A stretch of DNA of 64,000 nt from a virus. Location: IMG/VR virus record IMGVR_UViG_3300031612_000002, positions 53,471-117,470 of that record; one strand, written 5' to 3'. Numbering within the stretch: position 1 is the first letter of the stretch; the number at the start of each line of letters is the position of its first letter. The notes below the pieces were generated by a model, which worked only from the letters and a program-made list of their open reading frames with translations, did not search any database and was not told the origin of the DNA. Shown piece by piece: positions 31,715-39,997 of this stretch. A program made the position numbers and the translations under genes.

Positions 31715-31969
31715 ATGGCTCATTTTTCACCAGAAGACGTAAAAAAACTAAAGCAAATTATCACTGAAGGCATGCATATCACAGAAGAAGTGAATGTGTT
31801 AAAAGAAGGTCTAAAGGATACCGTAGCAGCAATTGCAGAAGAACTAGATGTAAAACCTGCAATTCTAAACAAAGCAATCCGTATTGCATATAAATCAGAA
31901 TTTCAAAAGAACCGTGAAGATTTCAGTGAACTGGAAGATATCCTTGAGATCACTGGACGCACTCTGTAA
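31715..31969 (+). CDS. DsbA-like dsDNA-binding protein
   Basis: 84 aa, the size of T4 DsbA (about 89 aa). Helical throughout; the pattern VKPAILNKAIRIAYKSEFQKN then EDFSELEDILEITGRTL matches the C-terminal part of DsbA-family proteins in T4-like phages. T4 DsbA binds DNA near late promoters. The position directly before DNA polymerase without a gap suggests coordinated expression. The N-terminus has ITEG and ITEE sites, but no typical leader. Confidence 0.6.
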   Translation: MAHFSPEDVKKLKQIITEGMHITEEVNVLKEGLKDTVAAIAEELDVKPAILNKAIRIAYKSEFQKNREDFSELEDILEITGRTL

Positions 31970-34612
31970 ATGAGTTATGTCGACGGGTTAATTGATCGTG
32001 ACAAGGATATCATTCATGTGGTGGAACGTGTGAATGGTGTCCGTCGTTTTCTTGAATATCCTGCGCATCATACATTGTACTATCCGTCACCGAAGGGAAA
32101 ATATACTTCGATCTTTGGTGATTCGTTAGAGCGAGTGGTGTGTAATTCTGGTCGTAAATTTGCCGCAGAGAAGAAGTTGCATCATCGTAAAGGTTTATTT
32201 GAGAGTGACACAAACCCAGTGTTTCGATGTCTCGCAGATAATTATCTTGATGCTGAACCACCCACACTCAACGTAGCATTATTCGATATCGAGACAGACT
32301 TTAATAAAGAGATAGGTTATGCGCCGCCAGATGATCCGTTTAACGCGATTACTGCTATATCGGTGCATATGAGTTGGATGAAACAAACAGTGTGTTTGGC
32401 AATCAAGCCTAGTACAATGACTGAGGAAGATGCACAAGCGATTGTTGATAGGTTTGACAATGCTATCTTGTGTGAGACTGAAGAGTCAATGTTGATATCA
32501 TTCTTGGAGTTAATTCAAGAAGCAGATGTGTTGACGGGTTGGAACAGTGAGGGATTTGATATTCCGTATACAGTAAATCGTATAGCGCGTATATTGAGTA
32601 AGAGTCACACACGACAATTATGTTTATGGGATCAGTTTCCAAAGCAGAAAGAAGTTGTTAAATACGGAAAAGAAACACAGACATATGATTTGATTGGTCG
32701 TATACATCTTGATTATCTTGAATTGTATCGTAAATATACATATCACGAAATGCACTCATACTCATTGGATGCTATATGTGAATATGAATTAGGTGATCAA
32801 AAGGTTGAATACGAAGGAACACTAGATCAATTATACCATAATGACTTTTTTAAGTTCATTCAGTATAGTATACAAGATGTTGACTTGATGGTTCGATTAG
32901 ATGAGAAACTTCAATTTATTGATTTGGCAAATCTTATTGCACACTCAAACACTGTTCTACTACCAACAACAATGGGATCAGTTGCACAGATTGATCAGGC
33001 AATCATTAATGAAGCACATGCAAACGGTTTAATTGTACCTGACAAGAAGCGTGGAGAAAAGCCTATTGCAGCAGCAGGAGCGTATGTAGCAACTCCTGTG
33101 AAGGGTGTTCATAGAGACATCGCATCAATTGACTTGAATTCATTATATCCGTCTATCTTGCGTGCATGTAATATGTCTACCGAGACAATTATTGGTCAGA
33201 TAAAGCACACACATACTAGACAGATGCTTGAAGAGCATGACTTAAACGTACCAAAGGCTTGGGAAGGTAGATTTGCTTGTATAGAATATGAAATGGTTAT
33301 GGAAAAGAACACCACGTCATTACTGACACTTGAATTTGAAGATGGTACTGCTCATACTTTATCTGGTGCAGAAATCTACGAACTTGTATTTGAAAGTGAT
33401 CAACCTTGGATACTTACAGCAAACGGTACATTATTCACACATGAGAAGAAAGGCATTGTTCCACAATTGCTTGAAACTTGGTATGCAGAACGAAAGGTAC
33501 TACAAGCAAAAGCACGTGATTCTCGCGATGAAGGTGGCGATAAATTTGCATATTGGGATAAACGACAGTTAGTTAAAAAGATCTTGCTTAACTCATTGTA
33601 TGGTGCCCTACTAAACCCTGGATCTCGTTTCTTTGATGAGCGATTGGGTCAGTCGACTACACTGACAGGTCGTTGCATTGCTCGACATATGTCTGCGAAA
33701 GTGAATGAAGTTATTGCTGGTGAATACAATCACGTAGGTAAATCTATTGTATATGGTGATACTGACTCTGCGTACTTTAGTGCATATCCTATCCTAAAAG
33801 ATCAAATCGAAGATGGTTCGATTAACTGGGATAAAGATACAATGATTGCGTATTACGATGCGGTATGCGAAGAGGTTGATACTTCTTTTGCTAAATTCAT
33901 GCAAGACACATTCCATGCTACACACGCGTTAGGAACGATCATCGCAGCGGGTCGTGAAGTTGTTGCGAGTTCTGGTCTCTTTGTAAAAAAGAAGCGTTAT
34001 GCACTTATGGTGATTGACGACGAGGGAAAGCGAACTGATGTAGATGACAAGCCCGGCAAAATCAAAGCGATGGGACTTGACTTGAAGCGTAGTGATACAC
34101 CTAAGTTCATGCAAGAGTTCTTGAAAGAGATTCTTGAAATGGTACTAACCAGTGTTGACGAGCCTATCGTAATAGATCGTATTGTGGCATTCCGTAGTGA
34201 GTTCAGGGCAATGGATAGTTGGCAGAAGGGTACACCTAAGCGTGTAAACAACTTGACTAATCATACAAAGAAATATAATAAGATTGGTAAGTGTGGTGTT
34301 GGTCATGCGATGGCAGCAATCAATTGGAATCGTTTGAAACATATCAATGATGATGCATATAGTATTGATATCACTGATGGTATGAAAACGATTGTGTGTA
34401 AGTTGAAGAAGAATCCGATGGGTATGACTAGTATTGGTTATCCTACTGACACTAAGCGTATTCCTGATTGGTTTAAAGAACTACCATTCGATGATGGATT
34501 AATGGAAGAAACTATTATCACCAAGAAGATTGAAAATCTAATCGGTGTGTTGAAATGGGATTTGCAATCAGCAGCAGCGAATAACACATTCTCTGATTTA
34601 TTTGAATTTTGA
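31970..34612 (+). CDS. 43: Family B DNA polymerase (T4 gp43-like)
   Basis: 880 aa, close to T4 gp43. The exonuclease domain shows FDIETDF (about 105), NSEGFDIPYTVNR and YSIQDVDLMVRL. The polymerase domain has DLNSLYPSILR (about 388), KILLNSLYGALL (about 537) and YGDTDSAYFS (about 594) with both metal-binding aspartates. All catalytic motifs look intact, so it is an active proofreading replicase. Starts immediately after the DsbA-like stop. Confidence 0.97.
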   Translation: MSYVDGLIDRDKDIIHVVERVNGVRRFLEYPAHHTLYYPSPKGKYTSIFGDSLERVVCNSGRKFAAEKKLHHRKGLFESDTNPVFRCLADNYLDAEPPTLNVALFDIETDFNKEIGYAPPDDPFNAITAISVHMSWMKQTVCLAIKPSTMTEEDAQAIVDRFDNAILCETEESMLISFLELIQEADVLTGWNSEGFDIPYTVNRIARILSKSHTRQLCLWDQFPKQKEVVKYGKETQTYDLIGRIHLDYLELYRKYTYHEMHSYSLDAICEYELGDQKVEYEGTLDQLYHNDFFKFIQYSIQDVDLMVRLDEKLQFIDLANLIAHSNTVLLPTTMGSVAQIDQAIINEAHANGLIVPDKKRGEKPIAAAGAYVATPVKGVHRDIASIDLNSLYPSILRACNMSTETIIGQIKHTHTRQMLEEHDLNVPKAWEGRFACIEYEMVMEKNTTSLLTLEFEDGTAHTLSGAEIYELVFESDQPWILTANGTLFTHEKKGIVPQLLETWYAERKVLQAKARDSRDEGGDKFAYWDKRQLVKKILLNSLYGALLNPGSRFFDERLGQSTTLTGRCIARHMSAKVNEVIAGEYNHVGKSIVYGDTDSAYFSAYPILKDQIEDGSINWDKDTMIAYYDAVCEEVDTSFAKFMQDTFHATHALGTIIAAGREVVASSGLFVKKKRYALMVIDDEGKRTDVDDKPGKIKAMGLDLKRSDTPKFMQEFLKEILEMVLTSVDEPIVIDRIVAFRSEFRAMDSWQKGTPKRVNNLTNHTKKYNKIGKCGVGHAMAAINWNRLKHINDDAYSIDITDGMKTIVCKLKKNPMGMTSIGYPTDTKRIPDWFKELPFDDGLMEETIITKKIENLIGVLKWDLQSAAANNTFSDLFEF

Positions 34613-34614
34613 TA

Positions 34615-34764
34615 ATGTTTCCTAAGCACGAACAATATAGGTATCTTTATATTCTACGCTCCCATTGGTGGAATATTCAGATTACTTGTTGGTTATACAA
34701 ATACAATGCAATACAAGAGGTAAAGAAATGGAAAGAACAATTTTTGAAACAGAACACAATCTAA
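34615..34764 (+). CDS. Possible small ORF between polymerase and acyl-CoA dehydrogenase
   Basis: ATG 34615 follows the polymerase stop (TGATAATG) and runs 49 codons, ending inside the start of the dehydrogenase in another frame. Product is Tyr/Trp/Lys-rich (MFPKHEQYRYLYILRSHWWN). It has no SD of its own but could be coupled. It may only be leader sequence of the next gene. Confidence 0.25.
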   Translation: MFPKHEQYRYLYILRSHWWNIQITCWLYKYNAIQEVKKWKEQFLKQNTI

Positions 34765-35873
34765 TCCGAGATGCAGTGCGTAGTTTTGCGACTGAGCATA
34801 TTGCTCCATTCTATGAGCAATGGGAAGAAGATGGTCAAGTAGATCGTGAAATGTGGCGTAAAGCAGGTGAAGCGGGATTATTATCACCTAATGTATCAGC
34901 AGAGTTTGGTGGAATGGAAGCAGATTTCCGAGTCAACGCTGTCATCGGTGAAGAACTATCAGCGATGGGATTTATTAGTCCAGCGGTAGGTTTTAGTATT
35001 CATTCGGATATCACTGTTCCATATATAATGAATTATGGTACACAAGAACAAAAAGAAAAATATCTTCCGGGATGTATTACGGGCGATATTGTATTAGCAC
35101 TTGCTATGTCAGAACCAGCAGCAGGATCAGATTTGCAAGGTATTAAAACGACAGCAGTAAAAGATGGCAACGATTATATATTGAATGGTTCTAAAGTATT
35201 CATTACTAATGGTCAACATGCTGATCTAGTGTTAGTAGTTGCAAAGACTGATTCGACAGCGGGCGCAAAGGGAATTTCTCTATTCTTAGTAGAAGCAGAT
35301 AGTGTCGGATTCTCTCGTGGTCAGAACTTGAAGAAGATCGGATTACATTCGCAAGATACTTCTGAATTATTTTTTGATAATGTTCGCGTTCCAGTAGAGA
35401 ACCTATTGGGAAGTGAAGGTATGGGTTTCATTATGCTTATGAGTGAATTACCAACCGAGCGTATGTCAGTATCGGTAGGTGCTATTGCATCAGCACAGTC
35501 TATTCTACAGCAGACTATTGCATATACAGCAGAGCGTAAAGCATTTGGCAAACCTATTGCAGTTTTTCAGAACACTCAGTTCAAGTTAGCAGAAATGGAT
35601 ACTGACATTACAGTAGCACAAGTGTTCGTTGATCGTTGTCTTGAACTGTTAGTAGAAGGTAAGTTAGATGATGTTACGGCAGCAAAAGTAAAGTTGATGA
35701 CTTCTGAACTACAATGTAAAGTGATTGATGAGTGTTTACAATTACATGGTGGTTATGGATATATGATGGAATATCCAGTGGCGAGAGCATTCCTTGATTC
35801 ACGCGTTCAGCGTATATATGCAGGCACGAGCGAGATTATGAAAGTAATAATTTCTCGTAATTTATTTTCATAA
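34728..35873 (+). CDS. Acyl-CoA dehydrogenase (FAD)
   Basis: 381 aa, full length from ATG 34728 behind AAGAGG. FAD/CoA motifs: LALAMSEPAAGSDL (about 125), ELFFDNVRVP and QLHGGYGYMMEYP. At the C-terminal position where MCAD/SCAD have the catalytic Glu (Y-E-G) it has YAGTSEIM. A Glu in ELPTERM (about 244) matches the alternative base used by long-chain and isovaleryl types, so it is predicted active. It would oxidise an acyl-CoA at alpha-beta and needs ETF from the host. An odd enzyme for a phage; lies between DNA polymerase and MoxR. Confidence 0.9.
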   Translation: MERTIFETEHNLIRDAVRSFATEHIAPFYEQWEEDGQVDREMWRKAGEAGLLSPNVSAEFGGMEADFRVNAVIGEELSAMGFISPAVGFSIHSDITVPYIMNYGTQEQKEKYLPGCITGDIVLALAMSEPAAGSDLQGIKTTAVKDGNDYILNGSKVFITNGQHADLVLVVAKTDSTAGAKGISLFLVEADSVGFSRGQNLKKIGLHSQDTSELFFDNVRVPVENLLGSEGMGFIMLMSELPTERMSVSVGAIASAQSILQQTIAYTAERKAFGKPIAVFQNTQFKLAEMDTDITVAQVFVDRCLELLVEGKLDDVTAAKVKLMTSELQCKVIDECLQLHGGYGYMMEYPVARAFLDSRVQRIYAGTSEIMKVIISRNLFS

Positions 35874-35889
35874 AAATACTTGAAAACGC

Positions 35890-35918
35890 TTGACAAAAGT
35901 AAGGATTCTTGATATAAT
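35890..35918 (+). promoter_or_regulatory. Sigma70-type promoter
   Basis: TTGACA 35890-35895 and TATAAT 35913-35918, spacer 17 nt. The leader AAGTAAGTTAATAAAGCAAAGCGAGAAAGATT matches that at 3647-3679 closely. Confidence 0.85.
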
Positions 35919-35954
35919 TATTAAGTAAGTTAATAAAGCAAAGCGAGAAAGATT

Positions 35955-36284
35955 ATGAATACTGTACTTAGCACTGAAATGAATACCTTGTTAGACAACA
36001 TCAAAGCAGACTACTTGTTTGTTGGTGGTAAGTCTGAAATTCGTCAGCGCATGACTAAAGACTTCAATGATGGGTTGTCTTACAAAGTTGGTAAAAAATA
36101 CATAAAAGTAATGACTGATCGTGCTGTATGGGGCTTCGTTGTTAATGTTGATGATGATGTTAAATTTAAAAAAGGCGATATCTTAATGGCAGCAGGTTAT
36201 TCTACTCCAGCACGCAATAAGCCTCGTGGTAACATTGTTGATGGTGGTTATACTGTTCAATGGACAGGTCCGCGTTATCTTTAA
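35955..36284 (+). CDS. Hypothetical protein, 109 aa
   Basis: Monocistronic-looking gene between two strong promoters. Beta-rich C-terminal two thirds (KYIKVMTDRAVWGFVVNV, then KKGDILMAAGY). No cysteine or signal. Not recognised. Confidence 0.65.
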   Translation: MNTVLSTEMNTLLDNIKADYLFVGGKSEIRQRMTKDFNDGLSYKVGKKYIKVMTDRAVWGFVVNVDDDVKFKKGDILMAAGYSTPARNKPRGNIVDGGYTVQWTGPRYL

Positions 36285-36301
36285 ATAGTTGTCGAAAAGA
36301 G

Positions 36302-36330
36302 TTGACAGTCTCTCAGTTATTTGTTATAAT
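36302..36330 (+). promoter_or_regulatory. Sigma70-type promoter for moxR
   Basis: TTGACA 36302-36307 and TATAAT 36325-36330, spacer 17 nt; SD AAAGGAAAAG precedes ATG 36375. Confidence 0.85.
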
Positions 36331-36374
36331 TATTAAGTAAATTAAATTAAGTAAATCCTAAAAGGAAAAGTATT

Positions 36375-37487
36375 ATGTCTAATGTAACGCAAACTCGTAC
36401 TATCAAGATGTCAGAAGCAAATCAGATTCTACCGATTGCATTCCGTCAAAAGCGTCCTATCTTTATGTGGGGACCTCCTGGTATTGGCAAATCGGAAATG
36501 GTTAAATCTATTGCTGATTCTGGTGTACTTGGTACTACCAAAGTAATTGATATGCGTTTGGCATTATTTGAGCCTACCGATCTTCGTGGTTATCCTGTGC
36601 CTAATGTTGATACAGGTACTATGCAATGGCTACCACCATCTGATCTACCTACCGCAGAATTGTCTGCACAGTATGAGACAATTATCTTGTTCCTTGACGA
36701 ACTTAACTCAGCAGCGCCTAGTGTACAGGCAGCAGCATATCAGTTGATTCTTGATCGTAAGATTGGTCAATATGTGTTACCAGAAAATGTTGTTGTGATG
36801 GCAGCAGGCAACCGTGAGTCTGACAAGGGTGTATCGTATCGTATGCCTAAGCCGTTGGAAAACCGTTTTGTTCACTTTGAGTTGCGTGTAGACTTTGACG
36901 ATTGGTTTAACTGGGCAGTAGATAAAAAAATCAATTCTGATGTGGTAGGTTTCTTGAACTTTGCAAAGAACGATTTGTATCAGTTTGATCCTAAGTCATC
37001 GTCGCGTGGATTTGCAACACCTCGTTCATGGACTTATGTTGGTGAATTCCTTGATGGCGAGGCAGGTGTATTGCCAGAAGGTTTACAGACTGATATTGTA
37101 GCAGGTTGTGTTGGCGAAGGTACTGCGATCAAGTTCATGGCACATCGCAAGATTGCTAGTGATCTACCTAATCCGTCTGATGTTTTAGATGGTAAAGTGT
37201 CTACTCTAAAAACCAAAGAGATTTCAGCGATGTATGCACTTGCTACTAGTATGTGTTATGAGTTGAAGGATCGCTCTGATAAGTGCAAAGAGACTAAAGA
37301 TTCAACTATTTTTGATGAATCATTCAGTAACTTTATTAGTTACATGATGGATAACTTCGAAACTGAAATGGTTATCATGGCATCACGAATCGCGATGAAA
37401 AACTACGGGCTTGTACCGCAGCAAAGCAAGATTGCTCGTTTCCAAGACTTTTTTGATAAATACGGAAGGCTGGTTTTAGACTCATAA
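36375..37487 (+). CDS. MoxR-type AAA+ ATPase
   Basis: 370 aa. Walker A is WGPPGIGKSEM (about 35-45), Walker B LFLDELNSA, sensor 1 VVMAAGNRES, and arginine-rich RMPKPLENRF. MoxR ATPases usually act with a VWA-domain partner as chaperones for metal-cofactor or complex assembly; phage members are common in marine T4-like genomes. No VWA gene is adjacent here. Ends at a shared bidirectional terminator. Confidence 0.88.
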   Translation: MSNVTQTRTIKMSEANQILPIAFRQKRPIFMWGPPGIGKSEMVKSIADSGVLGTTKVIDMRLALFEPTDLRGYPVPNVDTGTMQWLPPSDLPTAELSAQYETIILFLDELNSAAPSVQAAAYQLILDRKIGQYVLPENVVVMAAGNRESDKGVSYRMPKPLENRFVHFELRVDFDDWFNWAVDKKINSDVVGFLNFAKNDLYQFDPKSSSRGFATPRSWTYVGEFLDGEAGVLPEGLQTDIVAGCVGEGTAIKFMAHRKIASDLPNPSDVLDGKVSTLKTKEISAMYALATSMCYELKDRSDKCKETKDSTIFDESFSNFISYMMDNFETEMVIMASRIAMKNYGLVPQQSKIARFQDFFDKYGRLVLDS

Positions 37488-37520
37488 CGCAGAAGTTAGC
37501 GTCTTTTAGAAGAAGTTATA

Positions 37521-37551
37521 AAAGGGATTCTATTGCAGAATCCCTTTTTTC
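37521..37551. terminator. Terminator shared by moxR and the convergent GIY-YIG gene
   Basis: Perfect 11-bp stem AAAGGGATTCT-ATTGC-AGAATCCCTTT followed by T residues on the plus strand. The arm overlaps the stop codon of the minus-strand gene. Confidence 0.92.
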
Positions 37552-37805
37552 TTGCAGTTATTATTGTGCCACCGTGAAAGATTTTGGTTGGTTGCTTTTT
37601 TACCGCAATGTGGGCATTTACCAGTTGGTCTATTCTTGGCATTTATTGATATATTTTTCTTATGTTCATCAGATAATCCACCAGCATTGGGGTTATTTGA
37701 CCATGCGCGGTCTTCTTTGCCCTTGCCGATATAGTAGGGTGTATTGTCTTCGCGTAGGTATTGGTAAACGTAGTAGATGTTATTTTGGGATTGATAAATA
37801 TTCAT
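37530..37805 (-). CDS. Free-standing GIY-YIG homing-type endonuclease
   Basis: 91 aa from ATG 37805 behind CAGGAG; the longer frame is rejected. YYVYQYLREDNTPYYIGKGKEDRAW is the GIY-YIG core with its downstream Arg, split here around residue 8. GLSDEHKKNISINAKN is a NUMOD3-type DNA-binding repeat, and CPHCGKK...WHNNNC is a zinc finger. Compact relative of the Seg/Mob endonucleases of T4. Opposite in strand to its neighbours, as expected for an inserted mobile gene. The usual catalytic Glu is not obvious. Confidence 0.8.
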   Translation of the reverse strand: MNIYQSQNNIYYVYQYLREDNTPYYIGKGKEDRAWSNNPNAGGLSDEHKKNISINAKNRPTGKCPHCGKKATNQNLSRWHNNNCKKKGILQ

Positions 37806-37889
37806 GTTGATACTCCTGTTTAGTATTAAAGCGATTAGGGATTGCCGTCCAGTGAATCGCACTTCTATATCTATTTATCCTTTTATATG

Positions 37890-37918
37890 TTGACAAGATG
37901 ATTATACTCTGTTATAAT
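37890..37918 (+). promoter_or_regulatory. Sigma70-type promoter
   Basis: TTGACA 37890-37895 and TATAAT 37913-37918, spacer 17 nt, upstream of 37947. Confidence 0.85.
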
Positions 37919-37946
37919 AGTTGTTATACTAGATTTGGAATATAAT

Positions 37947-38270
37947 ATGTTAACAGATAAACAGAAAGAAATAAGCGAAGTTGATTTTTCTCAATACAAT
38001 CCGACTGAACGTAAGAACATTCGATTATATGGAAAAGCACATAAAGATTGGACAGTTTGGCATTGCATTGACCATAAACATAGTTGGTTCTCTAGAGGAT
38101 TAGATGTTCGAATCACCGCTACTAATACAGAAGAAATGCAGAAATGGTGCACAAATAATATCTATCTACAATCGTGGAATGTCATTAAGCGATTAGAGGG
38201 AGACAACAATAAGCATCAGTTTTTGTTTGAAAACCAAAATGATGCATTCATATTTAAATTACTATTTTAG
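37947..38270 (+). CDS. Hypothetical protein, 107 aa
   Basis: ATG 37947 behind TTGGAA; the TTG at 37935 is less likely because it lies over that SD. Trp- and His-rich. The C-terminal ENQNDAFIFKLLF resembles the end of the protein at 38819 (SEKDALLFKLRW), suggesting a shared small domain flanking the exonuclease gene. Unknown function. Confidence 0.6.
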   Translation: MLTDKQKEISEVDFSQYNPTERKNIRLYGKAHKDWTVWHCIDHKHSWFSRGLDVRITATNTEEMQKWCTNNIYLQSWNVIKRLEGDNNKHQFLFENQNDAFIFKLLF

Positions 38271-38279
38271 GAATATACC

Positions 38280-38822
38280 ATGACAACACATGCAATGATT
38301 GATATTGAAACATTGGGCACTGATACAGATGCCGTGGTACTTACTATTGGTGGGGTTAAATTTGATCCCAACGATGAATCTCGTGGTACATGGGATGAAT
38401 TCTATTACAGTCTAGATATAGCAGAACAGTTAGATACTCGTAGCACTACTGATGAAACAATTGCATGGTGGGCTAAAACAAATGGCGCAATGTTACTTGA
38501 AGAACTTGACAATCCTAATCGTACGCCTGTAATTGATGTATTAAAAGCGTTGTGTAAATGGCAAGTTGGTCCCTCTCATATTTGGGCACAGGGTCCGCAG
38601 TTTGATTTCGGTATTCTTGAAAACATGTATCGCCAGTATGATCATCATATTCCGTGGTCTGGTTTTTGGCGAATTAGAGATAGTCGTACATTGCTAGGAC
38701 TTATGGAAATTGATCCTCGTAAGGCGATTGAGTTTGAAGCGCATAATGCGATGGAAGATTGTAAAGTACAAGCATTGTGTGTACAGCGCACATTGAAGCA
38801 TTTTGGTGTTCACCATTCATGA
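38280..38822 (+). CDS. dexA: DnaQ-like 3-to-5 exonuclease (T4 DexA-like)
   Basis: 180 aa. ExoI motif MIDIETLGTDTDAV (about 6-19), ExoII region WAQGPQFDFGILE, and ExoIII HNAMEDCKVQA with the DEDD acidic residues and His. Also RSTTDETIAWWAK, typical of the ExoVIII/DexA branch. It degrades DNA (or RNA) 3-to-5; in T4 DexA helps degrade host DNA. SD is TAGGAAT. Confidence 0.85.
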   Translation: MTTHAMIDIETLGTDTDAVVLTIGGVKFDPNDESRGTWDEFYYSLDIAEQLDTRSTTDETIAWWAKTNGAMLLEELDNPNRTPVIDVLKALCKWQVGPSHIWAQGPQFDFGILENMYRQYDHHIPWSGFWRIRDSRTLLGLMEIDPRKAIEFEAHNAMEDCKVQALCVQRTLKHFGVHHS

Positions 38823-39253
38823 TACTGGATTTCATACGATCACGCTATAAACGCAGGGTTGATAAGCGATATCTAAAGAAACATAACTGTACAAGTTGGG
38901 AACAATATAATCATGTATATGATACTTGCAGGGATAAATCTGCCCCCAATCTTGTAGATTATTATTTTGGATACAAGTCTATTGTTCATGTAAGATGGGC
39001 TGTCATCACTAATTTCCCATCATGGTATCATCCATTTGCATCCACCCCATATGAATTGACTGATTGGTGTAAAGAGCATTGTACAGATGAGTTTAGACTT
39101 GATCGCATACATGGTAAATTTATAAATTCTAAATTCGTGATAAGCACTGATGTAGATGCCGTGGCGATTGCATTACACAATACTTATCCAGAAGTGTTCA
39201 TGGCATTCAAGTCAGAAAAAGATGCCTTATTATTTAAGTTGCGTTGGATATGA
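38819..39253 (+). CDS. Hypothetical protein, 144 aa
   Basis: ATG 38819 overlaps the dexA stop (ATGA). Basic N-terminus (RSRYKRRVDKRYLKKHNCTSW), then a Trp/Tyr-rich body. The C-terminal 40 residues end in KDALLFKLRW, as in the protein at 37947. Probably coupled to dexA. No recognised family. Confidence 0.6.
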   Translation: MILDFIRSRYKRRVDKRYLKKHNCTSWEQYNHVYDTCRDKSAPNLVDYYFGYKSIVHVRWAVITNFPSWYHPFASTPYELTDWCKEHCTDEFRLDRIHGKFINSKFVISTDVDAVAIALHNTYPEVFMAFKSEKDALLFKLRWI

Positions 39254-39266
39254 GGTAGAGGGATAA

Positions 39267-39354
39267 CATCTATGCGAGATCAACATATGTGACTACAAAA
39301 GCGCGTGCGGTTCTCACCTCCCGAGTTGGTGTTATATTGCGCTTTGCATAGATG
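39267..39354 (+). ncRNA. Candidate structured RNA in a 302-nt gene-free region
   Basis: Outer 9-bp stem CATCTATGC (39267-39275) / GCATAGATG (39346-39354). Directly stacked on its 3-prime arm is a 7-bp stem AAAGCGC (39298-39304) / GCGCTTT (39339-39345). Inside, CACC / GGTG (39315-39318, 39328-39331) can close a further hairpin. A 22-nt segment branches between the two stems. The loop region includes TCACCTCC, identical to the anti-SD end of 16S rRNA. There is no ORF, and it is not a tRNA. A small RNA or mRNA 3-prime structure is possible; strand assumed from neighbours. Confidence 0.45.
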
Positions 39355-39431
39355 TCTGATTTTCTTAGAAACATGTTCTTAAATCATCACTTGTATTTAG
39401 TAAAATAAAAAACATGATATTCTCAGTCTAT

Positions 39432-39477
39432 ATAAATGGTATGAATAACAAATATATACTATATAACTACCATTTAT
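39432..39477. repeat. 10-bp inverted repeat
   Basis: ATAAATGGTA / TACCATTTAT, perfect, with a 26-nt AT-only-like spacer. Lies between the candidate RNA and the late promoter at 39490; could be an operator or a hairpin. An imperfect palindrome CTTAGAA-ACATGT-TCTTAAA is nearby at 39364-39383. Confidence 0.4.
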
Positions 39478-39489
39478 GTAATACTTTAG

Positions 39490-39497
39490 TATAAATA
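39490..39497 (+). promoter_or_regulatory. Consensus T4 late promoter
   Basis: Exact TATAAATA, 59 nt before ATG 39556. A second weak -10-like TATAAT lies at 39514. Confidence 0.55.
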
Positions 39498-39555
39498 AAG
39501 GTGTTAGTATGCTATAATGTGTACTGATTATTAAATCATACTGGAGGGACATACA

Positions 39556-39729
39556 ATGTCAATATTACAAAGAGTGCGAACAAAATTCGCAAAACGCTCT
39601 GCTATTACCAAGGCTAATAGAGAATTGGAAAGCTGGGCGAGAATTGAATACAAGAACGATTGGCAAATGGTATATAACCATATGTTAAACAACAAGGGCA
39701 AAGTCCCATCAAAAGAGGAATTATCATAA
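39556..39729 (+). CDS. Small basic protein, 57 aa
   Basis: ATG 39556 behind GGAGGG to TAA 39729. Begins MSILQRVRTKFAKRSAITKAN and ends KGKVPSKEELS; helical, basic N-terminus that may associate with a membrane surface. Overlaps the next ATG by one base. Unknown function. Confidence 0.55.
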   Translation: MSILQRVRTKFAKRSAITKANRELESWARIEYKNDWQMVYNHMLNNKGKVPSKEELS

Positions 39730-39896
39730 TGAGTAGAATCAAACGAGTACTGAAGCGATTGAATAAAAAATTACATACACCAACACAGGAAGAGCAGTAT
39801 CTGTCAAGTGCATCTAGTTTATCTAATCTTGAACATAGACAGCAAAACATTCAACGTGGTTCTGCGCCATATCAGAAACGTGTAAATCATTACTGA
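39729..39896 (+). CDS. Small DUF3563-like protein, 55 aa
   Basis: ATG 39729 to TGA 39896. Basic N-terminus (IKRVLKRLNKKLH) followed by EEQYLSSASSLSNLEHRQQNIQRG, the Y-L-x-x-A-x-x-L-x-x-L-E-x-R pattern of short DUF3563-type proteins of bacteria. Coupled to 39556 and followed by a terminator. Confidence 0.55.
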   Translation: MSRIKRVLKRLNKKLHTPTQEEQYLSSASSLSNLEHRQQNIQRGSAPYQKRVNHY

Positions 39897-39916
39897 TATA
39901 AACGAATTTAAAAAAT

Positions 39917-39938
39917 AGGTGCTTATTGCGCCTTTTTT
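39917..39938 (+). terminator. Rho-independent terminator
   Basis: AGGTGC-TTATT-GCGCCT with one G-U pair, then T6. Confidence 0.85.
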
Positions 39939-39997
39939 ATTGTCTATTTTTTGTCATCAATCAGATTAACTACTAAGTGCATTCTCTCGTCTTTAAA

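Noticed and set aside
39267-39354. tRNA or tmRNA identity for the structured region
   Set aside because: No T-loop GGTTC-A-CC pattern, no CCA-like end, and stem sizes do not fit a cloverleaf.
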